Shown here: positions 1-6,594 of the stretch, one piece after another | Numbering within the stretch: the first letter of the stretch is position 1 | Layout of the letters: each line of letters begins with the position of its first letter | Assembly: GCA_030610915.1 (NCBI GenBank) | Contig: JAUWQS010000050.1 | Span: 1-9,094, forward strand | Origin: Pseudomonadota bacterium | Lineage (GTDB): Bacteria; Desulfobacterota; Syntrophia; Syntrophales; JADFWA01 | Length of the DNA stretch: 9,094 nucleotides | Direction of reading: 5' to 3' | The notes under the pieces: model-generated | The model's database searches: none | What the model saw: only the letters and a program-made list of their open reading frames with translations | What the model was told of the DNA's origin: nothing | Made by a program: the position numbers and the translations under genes

Positions 1-1598
1 GGTTCTAACAGAAGGATTAGATTTCGGATATCCATTCCATAATAGATCTGATGTCTTTCCTCTTGAGTAAGCCTTCGCCCTGTCAAAATATAGCGGAGAC
101 GGGATTTATCAAACTGTTTTAATAATTCCTGTGTTTGTTCCACTGCACCAAAAATAGCAGTATTCACTGTTTCCCTGAATATATCGGACTTCAGGATTTC
201 ATATAATTCCTCCCGGGCCTGTGCATCCGAATATTGAAGGGATTTAAACTCCACCTTGGCCTCAGCGTTTTCTTCAAGGTCAAAATAATACCGGCCCTCC
301 TGGTGATGAAAGTATGAAGCGTACTTCTGGAAACCCATCAGTGTCTGTTCAACGGCATTGATATCGGTTGAGGGTGATAAAATATCTCTGATAAGGAGAT
401 CGCGAGAAACACCGATATCAGATCCAACACCGGTCAATGTATAAAGAAGAACTGCAGGCGCCATTTGGCGAGCTAAAGGTACTCTGGAAATCAGTTCTTC
501 CATATTCTCCCCGGCTCGATTTATTAAATCCCCACTCAAGTCCAGGTCTTTAAGCATAATCGTAGTGGCCTTATCCTCAAGAGAAACGTCGCCAGGTGTT
601 ATTATGTCATTAGAAAGATGGGTTAATCTAACCAGATTTCCAAGAAAGGCTAAGGCGCCCCGCACGTTTTGAAAACCGCCCCTTGCCGGTATCCTTTTGA
701 AAATAATTTCCATCAGGGAGGGGGAGAAAGGATAGGTATCGTTAAATTTGGCTTTTAGTTCTTCCTGATCCAGAGATGTATGTTGGTTCCAAAGCTGGAT
801 ATAACTTTCAATAACCGGGGAGATAGAATCCCTGTCAAATTCTTTATAGTTTTCAAACAGCCTGTGTAAGATGATATTGTTTTGGTCTTTATCATTGTCG
901 AATTGAACCACGCATCGAGGTACTCGTTTAAGAGTGCTGCCGGGCTCCTCCCTGTCACTGTAAATACTTGTAAATAAAGTTATCTGTCTTGAGCGGTTGC
1001 TGAATTCAGAGAGCGCCTGGAGAAAGGCTATATTTTGCGCTTGGAGAGCAGGATCATTAATAACCCTGATCCCCTGCTCGAGTTCATCAAAAATCAGGAT
1101 GATCTTCTTGTCTCCCAAGACCTTTTTAAACTCATTTAATGAAGGATGTGTTTTGCCCTTCCTTGCCTCCGAACCTAATGTTTCAAAGATCATATCCCAG
1201 ATGGAATCATGGGGATCGTCGGTAAACTTATTTATTATCACGACAACATCTTCAGGAACATTACACGTCAGCCCGTTTTCAATGAGCCATTCATGTGCAA
1301 TTTTGTAATTTTTAAATAGATGATAAATCAGCAAAAGCAGGTGAGACTTTCCGCTTCCCTTTAAACCCTCAAAAAGAAAGAGACCCGAGGCCTGCTTTGA
1401 GGAAGAAAATCTCAAATTAATTTGATCCAGAACCTTGATGACATCCATGGTGGGGTAGGTAAGTTGGAAAAAAGCCTCTGAACGGGACTCGATTTTGTCT
1501 TTCGACTCATCTTTTAAGTTCGCCAAATCAATAATGCCCTCGATTCCCTCTTCAGAAATCGCTTCAGGACGTGGCTTCAAGTACGATGAGTAACTCAT
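1..1598 (-). CDS. Large P-loop ATPase, DUF499/PglY-BrxC-like, probable phage-defence component (C terminus outside window)
   Basis: The frame stays open from an ATG at 1596-1598 to the left edge, giving 532 codons with no stop, so the protein is cut by the window. The start follows a GAGGG ribosome site about 7 bases upstream. Residues 78-85 (GLKGSGKS) are a Walker A motif followed by HLLLL. Residues 166-173 (IILIFDEL) are a Walker B strand with D171 and E172. A conserved-looking block follows: ELEQGIRVI, NIAFLQALSEFSNRS, and SDREEPGSTLKRVPR around 215-228. A GSGKSH Walker A, a FDEL-type Walker B and large size recall the DUF499 and PglY/BrxC ATPases, which in known loci sit beside DNA methylases, helicases and nucleases. 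The family name is recalled by pattern, not searched. Nothing upstream is co-directional within 780 bases, so this looks like the first gene of an operon continuing leftwards. ATP binding is well supported; the defence role is inference. Confidence 0.85.
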   Translation of the reverse strand, partial: MSYSSYLKPRPEAISEEGIEGIIDLANLKDESKDKIESRSEAFFQLTYPTMDVIKVLDQINLRFSSSKQASGLFLFEGLKGSGKSHLLLLIYHLFKNYKIAHEWLIENGLTCNVPEDVVVIINKFTDDPHDSIWDMIFETLGSEARKGKTHPSLNEFKKVLGDKKIILIFDELEQGIRVINDPALQAQNIAFLQALSEFSNRSRQITLFTSIYSDREEPGSTLKRVPRCVVQFDNDKDQNNIILHRLFENYKEFDRDSISPVIESYIQLWNQHTSLDQEELKAKFNDTYPFSPSLMEIIFKRIPARGGFQNVRGALAFLGNLVRLTHLSNDIITPGDVSLEDKATTIMLKDLDLSGDLINRAGENMEELISRVPLARQMAPAVLLYTLTGVGSDIGVSRDLLIRDILSPSTDINAVEQTLMGFQKYASYFHHQEGRYYFDLEENAEAKVEFKSLQYSDAQAREELYEILKSDIFRETVNTAIFGAVEQTQELLKQFDKSRLRYILTGRRLTQEERHQIYYGMDIRNLILLLE

Positions 1599-1615
1599 TC
1601 TATGCCCTCTTTGTT

Positions 1616-1644
1616 TTTATATTACGGTTCTGAATCACTTACAA
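1616..1644 (-). promoter_or_regulatory. Candidate sigma-70 promoter of the DUF499-like ATPase gene
   Basis: Reading the minus strand, TTGTAA (1639-1644) and TATAAA (1616-1621) are separated by exactly 17 bases and lie just upstream of the ATPase start at 1598. They match the consensus in 4 of 6 and 5 of 6 positions. The leader would be only about 10-12 bases, long enough to hold the GAGGG ribosome site. This is a sequence match only. Confidence 0.4.
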
Positions 1645-1708
1645 TCTGGTGTATGCCACAATTAACTGTGAAAAGGAAGGGGGGGAGGGATCGTATCTTG
1701 TTTAAGTC

Positions 1709-1728
1709 ATTCCCGCAAAAGCGGGAAT
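1709..1728. repeat. Short hairpin repeat, 8-bp stem
   Basis: ATTCCCGC and GCGGGAAT form a perfect 8-bp stem around an AAAA loop. The motif GTCATTCCCGC-loop-GCGGGAAT is a dispersed palindrome familiar from many environmental proteobacterial genomes. No T-run follows on either strand, so it is not called a terminator. Confidence 0.6.
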
Positions 1729-1765
1729 ATAGAGGGAGATGAGCAAAAAACTGGCTGCGGCGGAA

Positions 1766-2010
1766 CTTTTTTGACAGGATTGACAGGATTGCAGACCTCG
1801 TTAAATAGTCGAGAGGGAAAGTAGTCGAGTGGAAAAAAACCACAAACAATTCAATACATTAGGATTCAAATTGACACCGACTGTCCAATTTTCGGGTAAA
1901 GGCTGCTTACTTGAATAATACCAACTACTCGACCACTTGACGAGGTTTAGATTAACAAGATTTTCTTATTTTCTTTATATCCTGAACATCCTGTATATCC
2001 TGTCAAAAAA
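1766..2010. repeat. Imperfect inverted-repeat element built from GACAGGAT and GTCGAG units
   Basis: The left arm (about 1766-1832) reads TTTTTTGACAGGAT, a second TGACAGGAT, then CCTCGTTAAATAGTCGAG and GTAGTCGAGTGG. The right arm (about 1922-2010), read on the opposite strand, has the same order: TTTTTTGACAGGAT, ATACAGGAT, GTTCAGGAT, then CCTCGTCAAGTGGTCGAG and TAGTTGG. The arms flank about 90 bases of unrelated AT-rich sequence. The order and orientation make this a degraded inverted-repeat (MITE-like or palindromic dispersed repeat) rather than chance. No open frame inside looks coding. Confidence 0.6.
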
Positions 2011-2041
2011 TGGAGATTCCTATACTATCAAGTTACTTGGG

Positions 2042-2187
2042 AGTCCGCATCATGTTATTCTGAGGAGCAAAGCGACCTGTCTGCGTGCGGGCACGCACAG
2101 GCAGGCGAAGAATCTCAATGATATCAGATTCTTCTCTGTCGCTCAGAATGACAACGGGATGTTTCCCTGATTTTTTACGAGTTCATC
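2042..2187. repeat. MITE-like palindromic element, copy 1 (decayed)
   Basis: It shares with the element at 5128-5369 a core at 2107-2134, where GAAGAATCT and AGATTCTTC flank a 10-base spacer; all 28 bases of this core are identical in both copies. The outer palindrome is ATTCTGAGGAGC on the left against GCTCAGAATGAC on the right. The right end, GATTTTTTACGAGTTCATC (2169-2187), matches the terminal repeat of copy 2. The left end (AGTCC at 2042-2046 onward) is recognisable but eroded. An extra GC-rich palindrome (around 2076-2104, CCTGTCTGCGTGC...GCACGCACAGGCAG) sits inside the left arm. Confidence 0.65.
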
Positions 2188-2226
2188 AACTCTGAACCTA
2201 TCTCTCAAATTTCTACTTTCCAACGA

Positions 2227-2304
2227 CAACACAGGGCACCCCCCGTGGTTGCCCTGTGTTGGGTGGTTGCACCAAATCATGCGGGCAGGCACGGGGGCCT
2301 GCCC
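2227..2304. repeat. Two adjacent hairpin repeats
   Basis: The first hairpin has a perfect 12-bp stem, CAACACAGGGCA (2227-2238) against TGCCCTGTGTTG (2250-2261). The second pairs GGGCAGGC (2283-2290) with GCCTGCCC (2297-2304). Both are dispersed-repeat style palindromes in the gap downstream of mogA. Neither is followed by a T-run on the minus strand, so a terminator role for the mogA transcript is possible but not supported. Confidence 0.55.
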
Positions 2305-2337
2305 CTACGATAGTAATGCCGTCCAATTTCAAGTTTC

Positions 2338-2371
2338 AATCCCTGAACCATTGAACCTTGAACTCTGAACC
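2338..2371. repeat. Short degenerate heptad array (TGAACCnT type)
   Basis: Successive TGAACCA, TTGAACC, TTGAACT and CTGAACC units lie just beyond the mogA stop codon. The same unit type recurs at 2874-2910 and 7165-7189. No function is visible. Confidence 0.5.
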
Positions 2372-2377
2372 CTTTTA

Positions 2378-2866
2378 TTAAACTCCGCATTCCGAATCAT
2401 CTCCCTTGATTTTTTCAAGGGCGTGTCTCAAGGCGGGGAGGATTACTGCCAGATTTTCCCTTACACTTTTCGGGCTTCCGGGGAGATTAATGATAAGAGA
2501 ATTTTTCCTTATTCCGGTGACGGCCCTTGATATCATTGCATGAGGTGTCAGGGCAGCGCTTTCTCTCCGCATAGCCTCTGCCATTCCGGGGACTTCTTTA
2601 TCTATAACTTCGAGGGTTGCATCAGGGGTTACATCTCTCGGACTTACACCGGTTCCACCTGTTGTCACAATTAAATCAAGTTTTCTTTTATCGGTAAATT
2701 CGATTAATTTATCAACGATGATCTCTTTTTCATCGGGTATTATCTGATAATCAAGGACTTCTATGGACATACCTTCCAGGAGCTTTCTTGCCTCCCTGCC
2801 GCTAATATCCTCACGCTCACCGCTCCATCCTCTGTCACTTATCGTTATGATTCCTGCGGTAATCAA
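2378..2866 (-). CDS. mogA: MogA/MoaB-family molybdenum cofactor biosynthesis protein
   Basis: The 162-residue protein matches the single-domain MogA/MoaB fold in length and motifs. SDRGWSGEREDISG (10-23) is the family N-terminal signature. TTGGTG (68-73) is the molybdopterin-binding loop, followed by RDVTPDAT (77-84). NLPGSP (127-132) corresponds to the usual PGxP loop. The known role of MogA is Mg-ATP-dependent adenylylation of molybdopterin before metal insertion; MoaB homologues are closely related, so the exact member is uncertain. The start is read as TTG at 2866: the same frame has a TGA 9 bases upstream, and no ATG or GTG lies early enough to keep the N-terminal strand. The upstream ribosome site is poor. 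It lies 113 bp downstream of the EF-G-like gene on the same strand and could be co-transcribed. No other molybdenum cofactor gene is in the window. Confidence 0.93.
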   Translation of the reverse strand: MITAGIITISDRGWSGEREDISGREARKLLEGMSIEVLDYQIIPDEKEIIVDKLIEFTDKRKLDLIVTTGGTGVSPRDVTPDATLEVIDKEVPGMAEAMRRESAALTPHAMISRAVTGIRKNSLIINLPGSPKSVRENLAVILPALRHALEKIKGDDSECGV

Positions 2867-2873
2867 TTTTACT

Positions 2874-2910
2874 CACGGTTCCACGGTTCACGGTTCCACG
2901 GTTCACGGTT
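2874..2910. repeat. 15-bp tandem repeat, 2.5 copies, just upstream of mogA
   Basis: CACGGTTCCACGGTT is repeated twice from 2874, 2882, 2889 and 2897, plus a final CACGGTT to 2910. The array ends 8 bases from the TTG start of mogA and so occupies the position of its ribosome site and leader. Similar AACCGTG units occur at 7165-7189. Confidence 0.85.
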
Positions 2911-2979
2911 ATTTTCTCATTCCCAAGCTCCGGCCTGAGAACGTGAAAAGGCCAAATTTCCAATTTCTATTTTCCAATT

Positions 2980-5055
2980 TCAAGGTTCCTTCTTAGACTC
3001 GGCAATTATCTTTTCAGCGATTGCCGGTGGAACTTCCTCGTAATGAGAGTGTTTATAGGTAAAGGTTCCTCTTCCACTTGTCATTGATCTCAAATCGGGC
3101 GCATATGTCAGGATTTCTGCCAGGGCTATCTGTCCTTTAATTATCTGATTGGATTCTTTGATATCCATGCCCATGACCTTGCCGCGTCTGGAGCTCAGAT
3201 CTCCCATTACATCACCCATATATTCGTCAGGAATCTCTATTGCGATATCTACAATCGGCTCAAGAAGCGTTGGCTGACATTCCATGACCCCTTTTTTAAA
3301 CCCCATCGATCCCGCTATCTTGAAGGCCATTTCAGAAGAATCCACGTTGTGGAAGGTGCCGTCAAAGAGGGTAACCTTTACATCGACGACGGGATAGCCT
3401 GCCGTAACTCCTTCCTCCATGGCCCCCACAATGCCCTTTTCGACAGCAGGTATATACTGCTTTGGAATGGCGCCGCCTACTATTTTGTCTGCGAATTCGA
3501 AACCCTGGCCTCTGGGAAGAGGTTCGATCTCTATCCATGTATCCCCATACTGACCTTTTCCGCCGGATTGTTTCTTGTACTTACCCTGAACCTTCGTTTT
3601 CCCCTTGATGGTCTCTTTGTACGGAATTCTGGGTGTTGTCAGATCGACGCCTACACCAAATTTTCTCTTCAGTTTTTCTATCGTAGTTTCTATGTGAATC
3701 TGTCCCATACCGGAGAGTATGATCTCTTTGGTTTGAACATCTGTATGACTTGAAAGGGCGGGATCTTCGTCGAGCAGCCTGTTGATGGAGATCATTATCT
3801 TTTCCTCATCCACCTTGGATTTCGGATGTACAGCAAAGGACATTACAGGTGGCATGGGAGAAATCTTTTCAAATAATATCGGCGCTTTTTCATCGCATAT
3901 GGTATCTCCTGTAAATGTTTCTTTCAGTTTGGCTGCTGCCGCTATATCTCCAGGTACCAGCGATCCGGCGGGTTTTTGATTTTTTCCTTCGAGGAAGAAG
4001 ATGTTCCCGAATCTCTCCGTTGCTTTTTGCAGGGGATTATAGAAGGTGGAATCCGAATTCACTGCTCCTGAATACACACGGAACAAGGTAAGTTTACCGG
4101 CATATGGATCTGCGATTGTCTTGAATACCATTCCTGAAAAAGGGGCGCCTGCTTCCGGCAACCGTTCTTCAGTGTCATCTGTTCCCGGCTTTTTCCCCAC
4201 GGTTGGCCCGCGATCCACAGGTGAGGGGATGCAGCCGACAATCGTATCGAGAAGAGAACCGCTCCCAATATTTTTTATGGCAGATCCACATACTACGGGG
4301 ATCAGAGCGCCGGAGATTACACCCTTTCTCAGGCCTGCTTTAAGGTTATCGAGGGTGAGTTCTTCTCCCTCGAGGTATTTATTCATCAATTCGTCATCAC
4401 ACTCGGCTATATCCTCAACCATTGTTTCCCTGTAATTGCCGGCATCTTCCAGCATATCTTCCGGTATGTCTTCGGTCCTGAATTTTCCCTCCGGACCGTC
4501 GAAGATCACGGCCTTCATCTCTAACAGATCTACGATTCCCTTAAATGAATCTTCTGCCCCTATAGGGAGGCAGATTAGCGTGGCTTTCTTCGTCAAAACA
4601 TTCTTGACACTGTCGACAGCATTGAAAAAACCGGCGCGTTCCCTGTCCATTTTATTTATATATACAATTTTGGGAAGCTTGAACTCTTCGGCATACTCCC
4701 ATACTTTCTCCGTCTGGAATTCCACTCCTGAGGCGGCATCTACTAAAATAACGGCGCCATCGACGACGCGCAGGCAGTTTTTGATATCAAAGACAAAATT
4801 TGAATCACCGGGGGTATCTATAAAATTTATTTTATGCTTTTCCCAGGTTACATAATTTAAGGCGGCGCTTATCGATATGTGCCTCTTTTGTTCCTCAGGT
4901 TCAAAATCCATACAGGATGTTTCATCGTCAACTTTTCCAATTCGCTCTGATTTTCCAGTGACAAAGAGAAAAGATTCACACAGGGAAGTTTTTCCCGTTC
5001 CCCCATGTCCTGCTATGGCGACATTTCTTAGTGAAACAGGTTCATATTCTGCCAT
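2980..5055 (-). CDS. Elongation factor G paralog (EF-G-2/FusA2-type translational GTPase)
   Basis: The 691-residue protein has full EF-G architecture. The G domain shows GHGGTGKT (16-23), DTPG (80-83), NKMD (134-137) and CGSA (256-259). Domain II lies around 303-395 and domain III has GMGQIHIETTIEKLKRKF (449-466). Domain IV has KKQSGGKGQYG (494-504), GGAIPKQYIPAVEKG (527-541) and the tip VDSSEMAFKIAGS (571-583). Domain V is about 598-675. Canonical EF-G has AHIDAGKTT and ERGITI; here these are GHGGTGKTS and QKRHISI (56-62), the pattern of the second EF-G class rather than the housekeeping factor. No rpsL, rpsG or tuf gene is adjacent, which also fits a paralog. It should bind the ribosome and GTP, but translocase activity cannot be assumed for this class. 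The ATG at 5055 is preferred over a TTG at 5070 because AAGGAG lies 5 bases before it and overlaps the TTG codon. Confidence 0.93.
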   Translation of the reverse strand: MAEYEPVSLRNVAIAGHGGTGKTSLCESFLFVTGKSERIGKVDDETSCMDFEPEEQKRHISISAALNYVTWEKHKINFIDTPGDSNFVFDIKNCLRVVDGAVILVDAASGVEFQTEKVWEYAEEFKLPKIVYINKMDRERAGFFNAVDSVKNVLTKKATLICLPIGAEDSFKGIVDLLEMKAVIFDGPEGKFRTEDIPEDMLEDAGNYRETMVEDIAECDDELMNKYLEGEELTLDNLKAGLRKGVISGALIPVVCGSAIKNIGSGSLLDTIVGCIPSPVDRGPTVGKKPGTDDTEERLPEAGAPFSGMVFKTIADPYAGKLTLFRVYSGAVNSDSTFYNPLQKATERFGNIFFLEGKNQKPAGSLVPGDIAAAAKLKETFTGDTICDEKAPILFEKISPMPPVMSFAVHPKSKVDEEKIMISINRLLDEDPALSSHTDVQTKEIILSGMGQIHIETTIEKLKRKFGVGVDLTTPRIPYKETIKGKTKVQGKYKKQSGGKGQYGDTWIEIEPLPRGQGFEFADKIVGGAIPKQYIPAVEKGIVGAMEEGVTAGYPVVDVKVTLFDGTFHNVDSSEMAFKIAGSMGFKKGVMECQPTLLEPIVDIAIEIPDEYMGDVMGDLSSRRGKVMGMDIKESNQIIKGQIALAEILTYAPDLRSMTSGRGTFTYKHSHYEEVPPAIAEKIIAESKKEP

Positions 5056-5060
5056 GGAGA

Positions 5061-5066
5061 CTCCTT
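5061..5066 (-). promoter_or_regulatory. Ribosome binding site of the EF-G-like gene
   Basis: AAGGAG is 5 bases upstream of the ATG at 5055. It decides the start: the in-frame TTG at 5068-5070 would precede and overlap the site and has no ribosome site of its own. Confidence 0.75.
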
Positions 5067-5095
5067 TCAAACAGTCTATATTTGAAGCTTAGTCT

Positions 5096-5123
5096 ATCTT
5101 ACTTATAAATTTTTTGTTGTCAA
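5096..5123 (-). promoter_or_regulatory. Candidate sigma-70 promoter of the EF-G-like gene
   Basis: On the minus strand a perfect TTGACA (5118-5123) is followed after 16 bases by TAAGAT (5096-5101, 4 of 6 matches). The predicted start of transcription lies near 5088, giving a leader of about 33 bases containing the AAGGAG ribosome site. The left terminal repeat of the MITE-like element begins at 5128, only 4 bases beyond the -35 box. Confidence 0.55.
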
Positions 5124-5127
5124 GTAC

Positions 5128-5369
5128 GATGCTCTCGTAAAAAGTCCACGCAGTGTCATTCTGAGGAGCCCTTCGCCCATGTCATTCTGAGGAGCCCTTC
5201 GCCCATGTCATTCTGAGGAGCCCTTCGCCCCTGTCATTCTGAGGAGCGAAGCGACGAAGAATCTGTGGCTCAGGATAAACTCCGCGACGAAGAATCTCAA
5301 TGATATCAGATTCTTCGCTATCGCTCAGAATGACAAAAGAGTATTTTTCAGACTTTTTACGAAGGCATC
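5128..5369. mobile_element. MITE-like element with 19-bp terminal inverted repeats, copy 2 (most complete)
   Basis: The ends GATGCTCTCGTAAAAAGTC (5128-5146) and GACTTTTTACGAAGGCATC (5351-5369) are inverted copies with 17 of 19 matches. Inside are three tandem 26-bp units (5155-5180, 5181-5206, 5207-5232) beginning GTCATTCTGAGGAGCCC. A fourth start at 5233 runs into GAGCGAAGCGACGAAGAATC. The palindromic core at 5289-5316 pairs GAAGAATCT with AGATTCTTC, and the right arm GCTCAGAATGACA closes the larger stem. No protein is encoded, so movement would need a transposase in trans. No clear target-site duplication is visible at the flanks. Confidence 0.7.
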
Positions 5370-5412
5370 AAATTTGTATCGTCGATAAGTAGATATGGAT
5401 TTCCATTATTAG

Positions 5413-5541
5413 GGTAAAACGCCTGATCTGATCACCGAACGGGAATTGCAGGATTATTTCCTGCATCGTAAAAATGTTGATAAATGGTCAGCCGCTGCCA
5501 TGCGCGTCTGCTATAGCGGCATCAAGTTCTTTTTTATCAAT
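5413..5541 (+). pseudogene. Fragment of a tyrosine recombinase/integrase (core-binding SAM-like domain)
   Basis: One frame reads GKTPDLITERELQDYFLHRK followed by NVDKWSAAAMRVCYSGIKFFF. This resembles the N-terminal core-binding domain of phage-integrase-like recombinases, often (PDLITEEEL...YFLHRKN...S..TMRICYCGIKFFF). A TAG directly precedes it in frame, and after KFFFIN the sequence no longer resembles an integrase. There is no start codon in context and no catalytic R-H-R-Y domain. Only about 42 residues of a roughly 300-residue protein survive. It lies between the MITE-like element and the tail of the next gene, consistent with the debris of an old insertion. The family call is by memory of the motif. 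Confidence 0.6.
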
Positions 5542-5572
5542 GGCCCCCGAATTTTTCCCATTCTTTACCCAC

Positions 5573-6580
5573 TTAGCCCGCTGGTTGTATCCCCAATGCC
5601 AAAAGGTCTTCCGCATCTCTGACATATCCCTCTTTACCATCGATTCGCACCTTAAGCCAAGGCATCTCGTCTATGGAAATCGCACATCCAGCACTACCTG
5701 ATTCGATTGAAACCCTTGTATATGCCAATAAGAACTCTACTTTAGTGTCCTTCTTTATAATCACATGCCGCGGTATTGAAGATGCCTTAGGAATGTTAAA
5801 AAATCTTACAAAGGTTTCTTCTTCAGAATGTCTTCTCTCAACCCTCACATCGAAGGCATCGTAACCATAAGTCAAATGATGGTGCAAAGGCAATATCCTC
5901 AGCCTATCTAATACCTTAACGGGGACAATAACCTCAAACCATCCTGTCCATACCCCGAACCTCATGGTATTACCATCAAAAAGTCTCCGTGCATTCGGAT
6001 TGCTCCCATGCGGTAGTTCATAAATCTGCCCGTAAGCAGTTAAAGGTGAAAACAGGGAGACCAAATGATCTCCTTTTAACGCAAACACCTGGCATGACGC
6101 TCCTGAAGAAGGTGCACATGGATCAATACCGTAATATAGAATTAATCCTGCACCCGCGTGTCCCTTAGGGATAATTTCTTTCAACTTTCCTGATTCAACG
6201 CGGAACCCCCTTAAGCCCCTGCTATCAAGGGCATGTGCCCCTACCCCTGCGCTTTCGGTAAACCCTCCCTCGTCATATTCAACATTGAACGACTTCTGAA
6301 AATGTACATTTCCTTCTTTATCCACGATTGAGAACGACTCAACTGTTTCATCAAATCCCATTGAAGCACCCTGGTATTTCAACACCTTGAGAATTACTGA
6401 AAAATCCCTTTCATTGATTTTAAATGGTCCCATTCGTCTTTCATGGCTATGGATTTTCCCGGCGTTTAACTCCCCGTCAAAATCTTTTGCTGGAGCATCT
6501 TGAGCATTTAGCACAATTAAGAATAAGCAGGGCCAGACTATTAATGCCCGATTCAACACTAACCTCAATATAATAGCCAC
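5573..6580 (-). CDS. Exported protein of unknown function with C-terminal SH3-like segment
   Basis: I do not recognise the family of this 335-residue protein. The N terminus has basic R6 and R11, a hydrophobic stretch at 12-25 and a possible signal-peptidase site after APA (29-31), so the mature protein is probably periplasmic or secreted. The rest looks mainly beta-stranded, with no transmembrane segment and no obvious catalytic motif. Two cysteines lie close together in IDPCAPSSGASCQVF and could form a disulfide. The last 30 residues (306-335, PWLKVRIDGKEGYV followed by a short helix) resemble the WxKV...GxxGWV strands of bacterial SH3 domains. The start is GTG at 6580, chosen because GGAGG lies 9 bases upstream and gives a complete signal peptide. 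It stands alone on the minus strand between degraded elements. The coding call is firm; the function is unknown. Confidence 0.8.
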   Translation of the reverse strand: MAIILRLVLNRALIVWPCLFLIVLNAQDAPAKDFDGELNAGKIHSHERRMGPFKINERDFSVILKVLKYQGASMGFDETVESFSIVDKEGNVHFQKSFNVEYDEGGFTESAGVGAHALDSRGLRGFRVESGKLKEIIPKGHAGAGLILYYGIDPCAPSSGASCQVFALKGDHLVSLFSPLTAYGQIYELPHGSNPNARRLFDGNTMRFGVWTGWFEVIVPVKVLDRLRILPLHHHLTYGYDAFDVRVERRHSEEETFVRFFNIPKASSIPRHVIIKKDTKVEFLLAYTRVSIESGSAGCAISIDEMPWLKVRIDGKEGYVRDAEDLLALGIQPAG

Positions 6581-6589
6581 AATGAAATA

Positions 6590-6594
6590 CCTCC
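6590..6594 (-). promoter_or_regulatory. Ribosome binding site fixing the GTG start at 6580
   Basis: On the minus strand GGAGG ends 9 bases before the GTG codon at 6578-6580. No in-frame ATG lies near it. Confidence 0.65.

Noticed and set aside
755..958. 67-codon minus-strand frame
   Set aside because: It overlaps the DUF499-like ATPase gene in another frame, and the long open frame with Walker motifs is clearly the real one.
997..1308. 103-codon plus-strand frame
   Set aside because: Antisense shadow of the ATPase coding sequence, with no ribosome site or domain.
1622..1849. 75-codon minus-strand frame
   Set aside because: It runs through the ATTCCCGC hairpin and the left arm of the inverted repeat; the composition is that of repeats, not protein.
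1937..2170. 77-codon plus-strand frame
   Set aside because: It covers two dispersed repeat elements (right arm of the inverted repeat and MITE copy 1), so the frame is accidental.
2283..2304. Hairpin downstream of mogA as an intrinsic terminator
   Set aside because: The stem is good but no T-run follows on the minus strand, and the motif is a dispersed repeat.
3349..5092. Several plus-strand frames of 65-139 codons
   Set aside because: All lie opposite the EF-G-like gene and arise from its codon bias; none has a recognisable motif.
5155..5232. Three regular 26-bp units as a CRISPR array
   Set aside because: The units are contiguous with no variable spacers, so this is a plain tandem duplication.
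5474..5701. 75-codon plus-strand frame
   Set aside because: Overlaps the integrase fragment and the tail of the exported-protein gene in unrelated frames.
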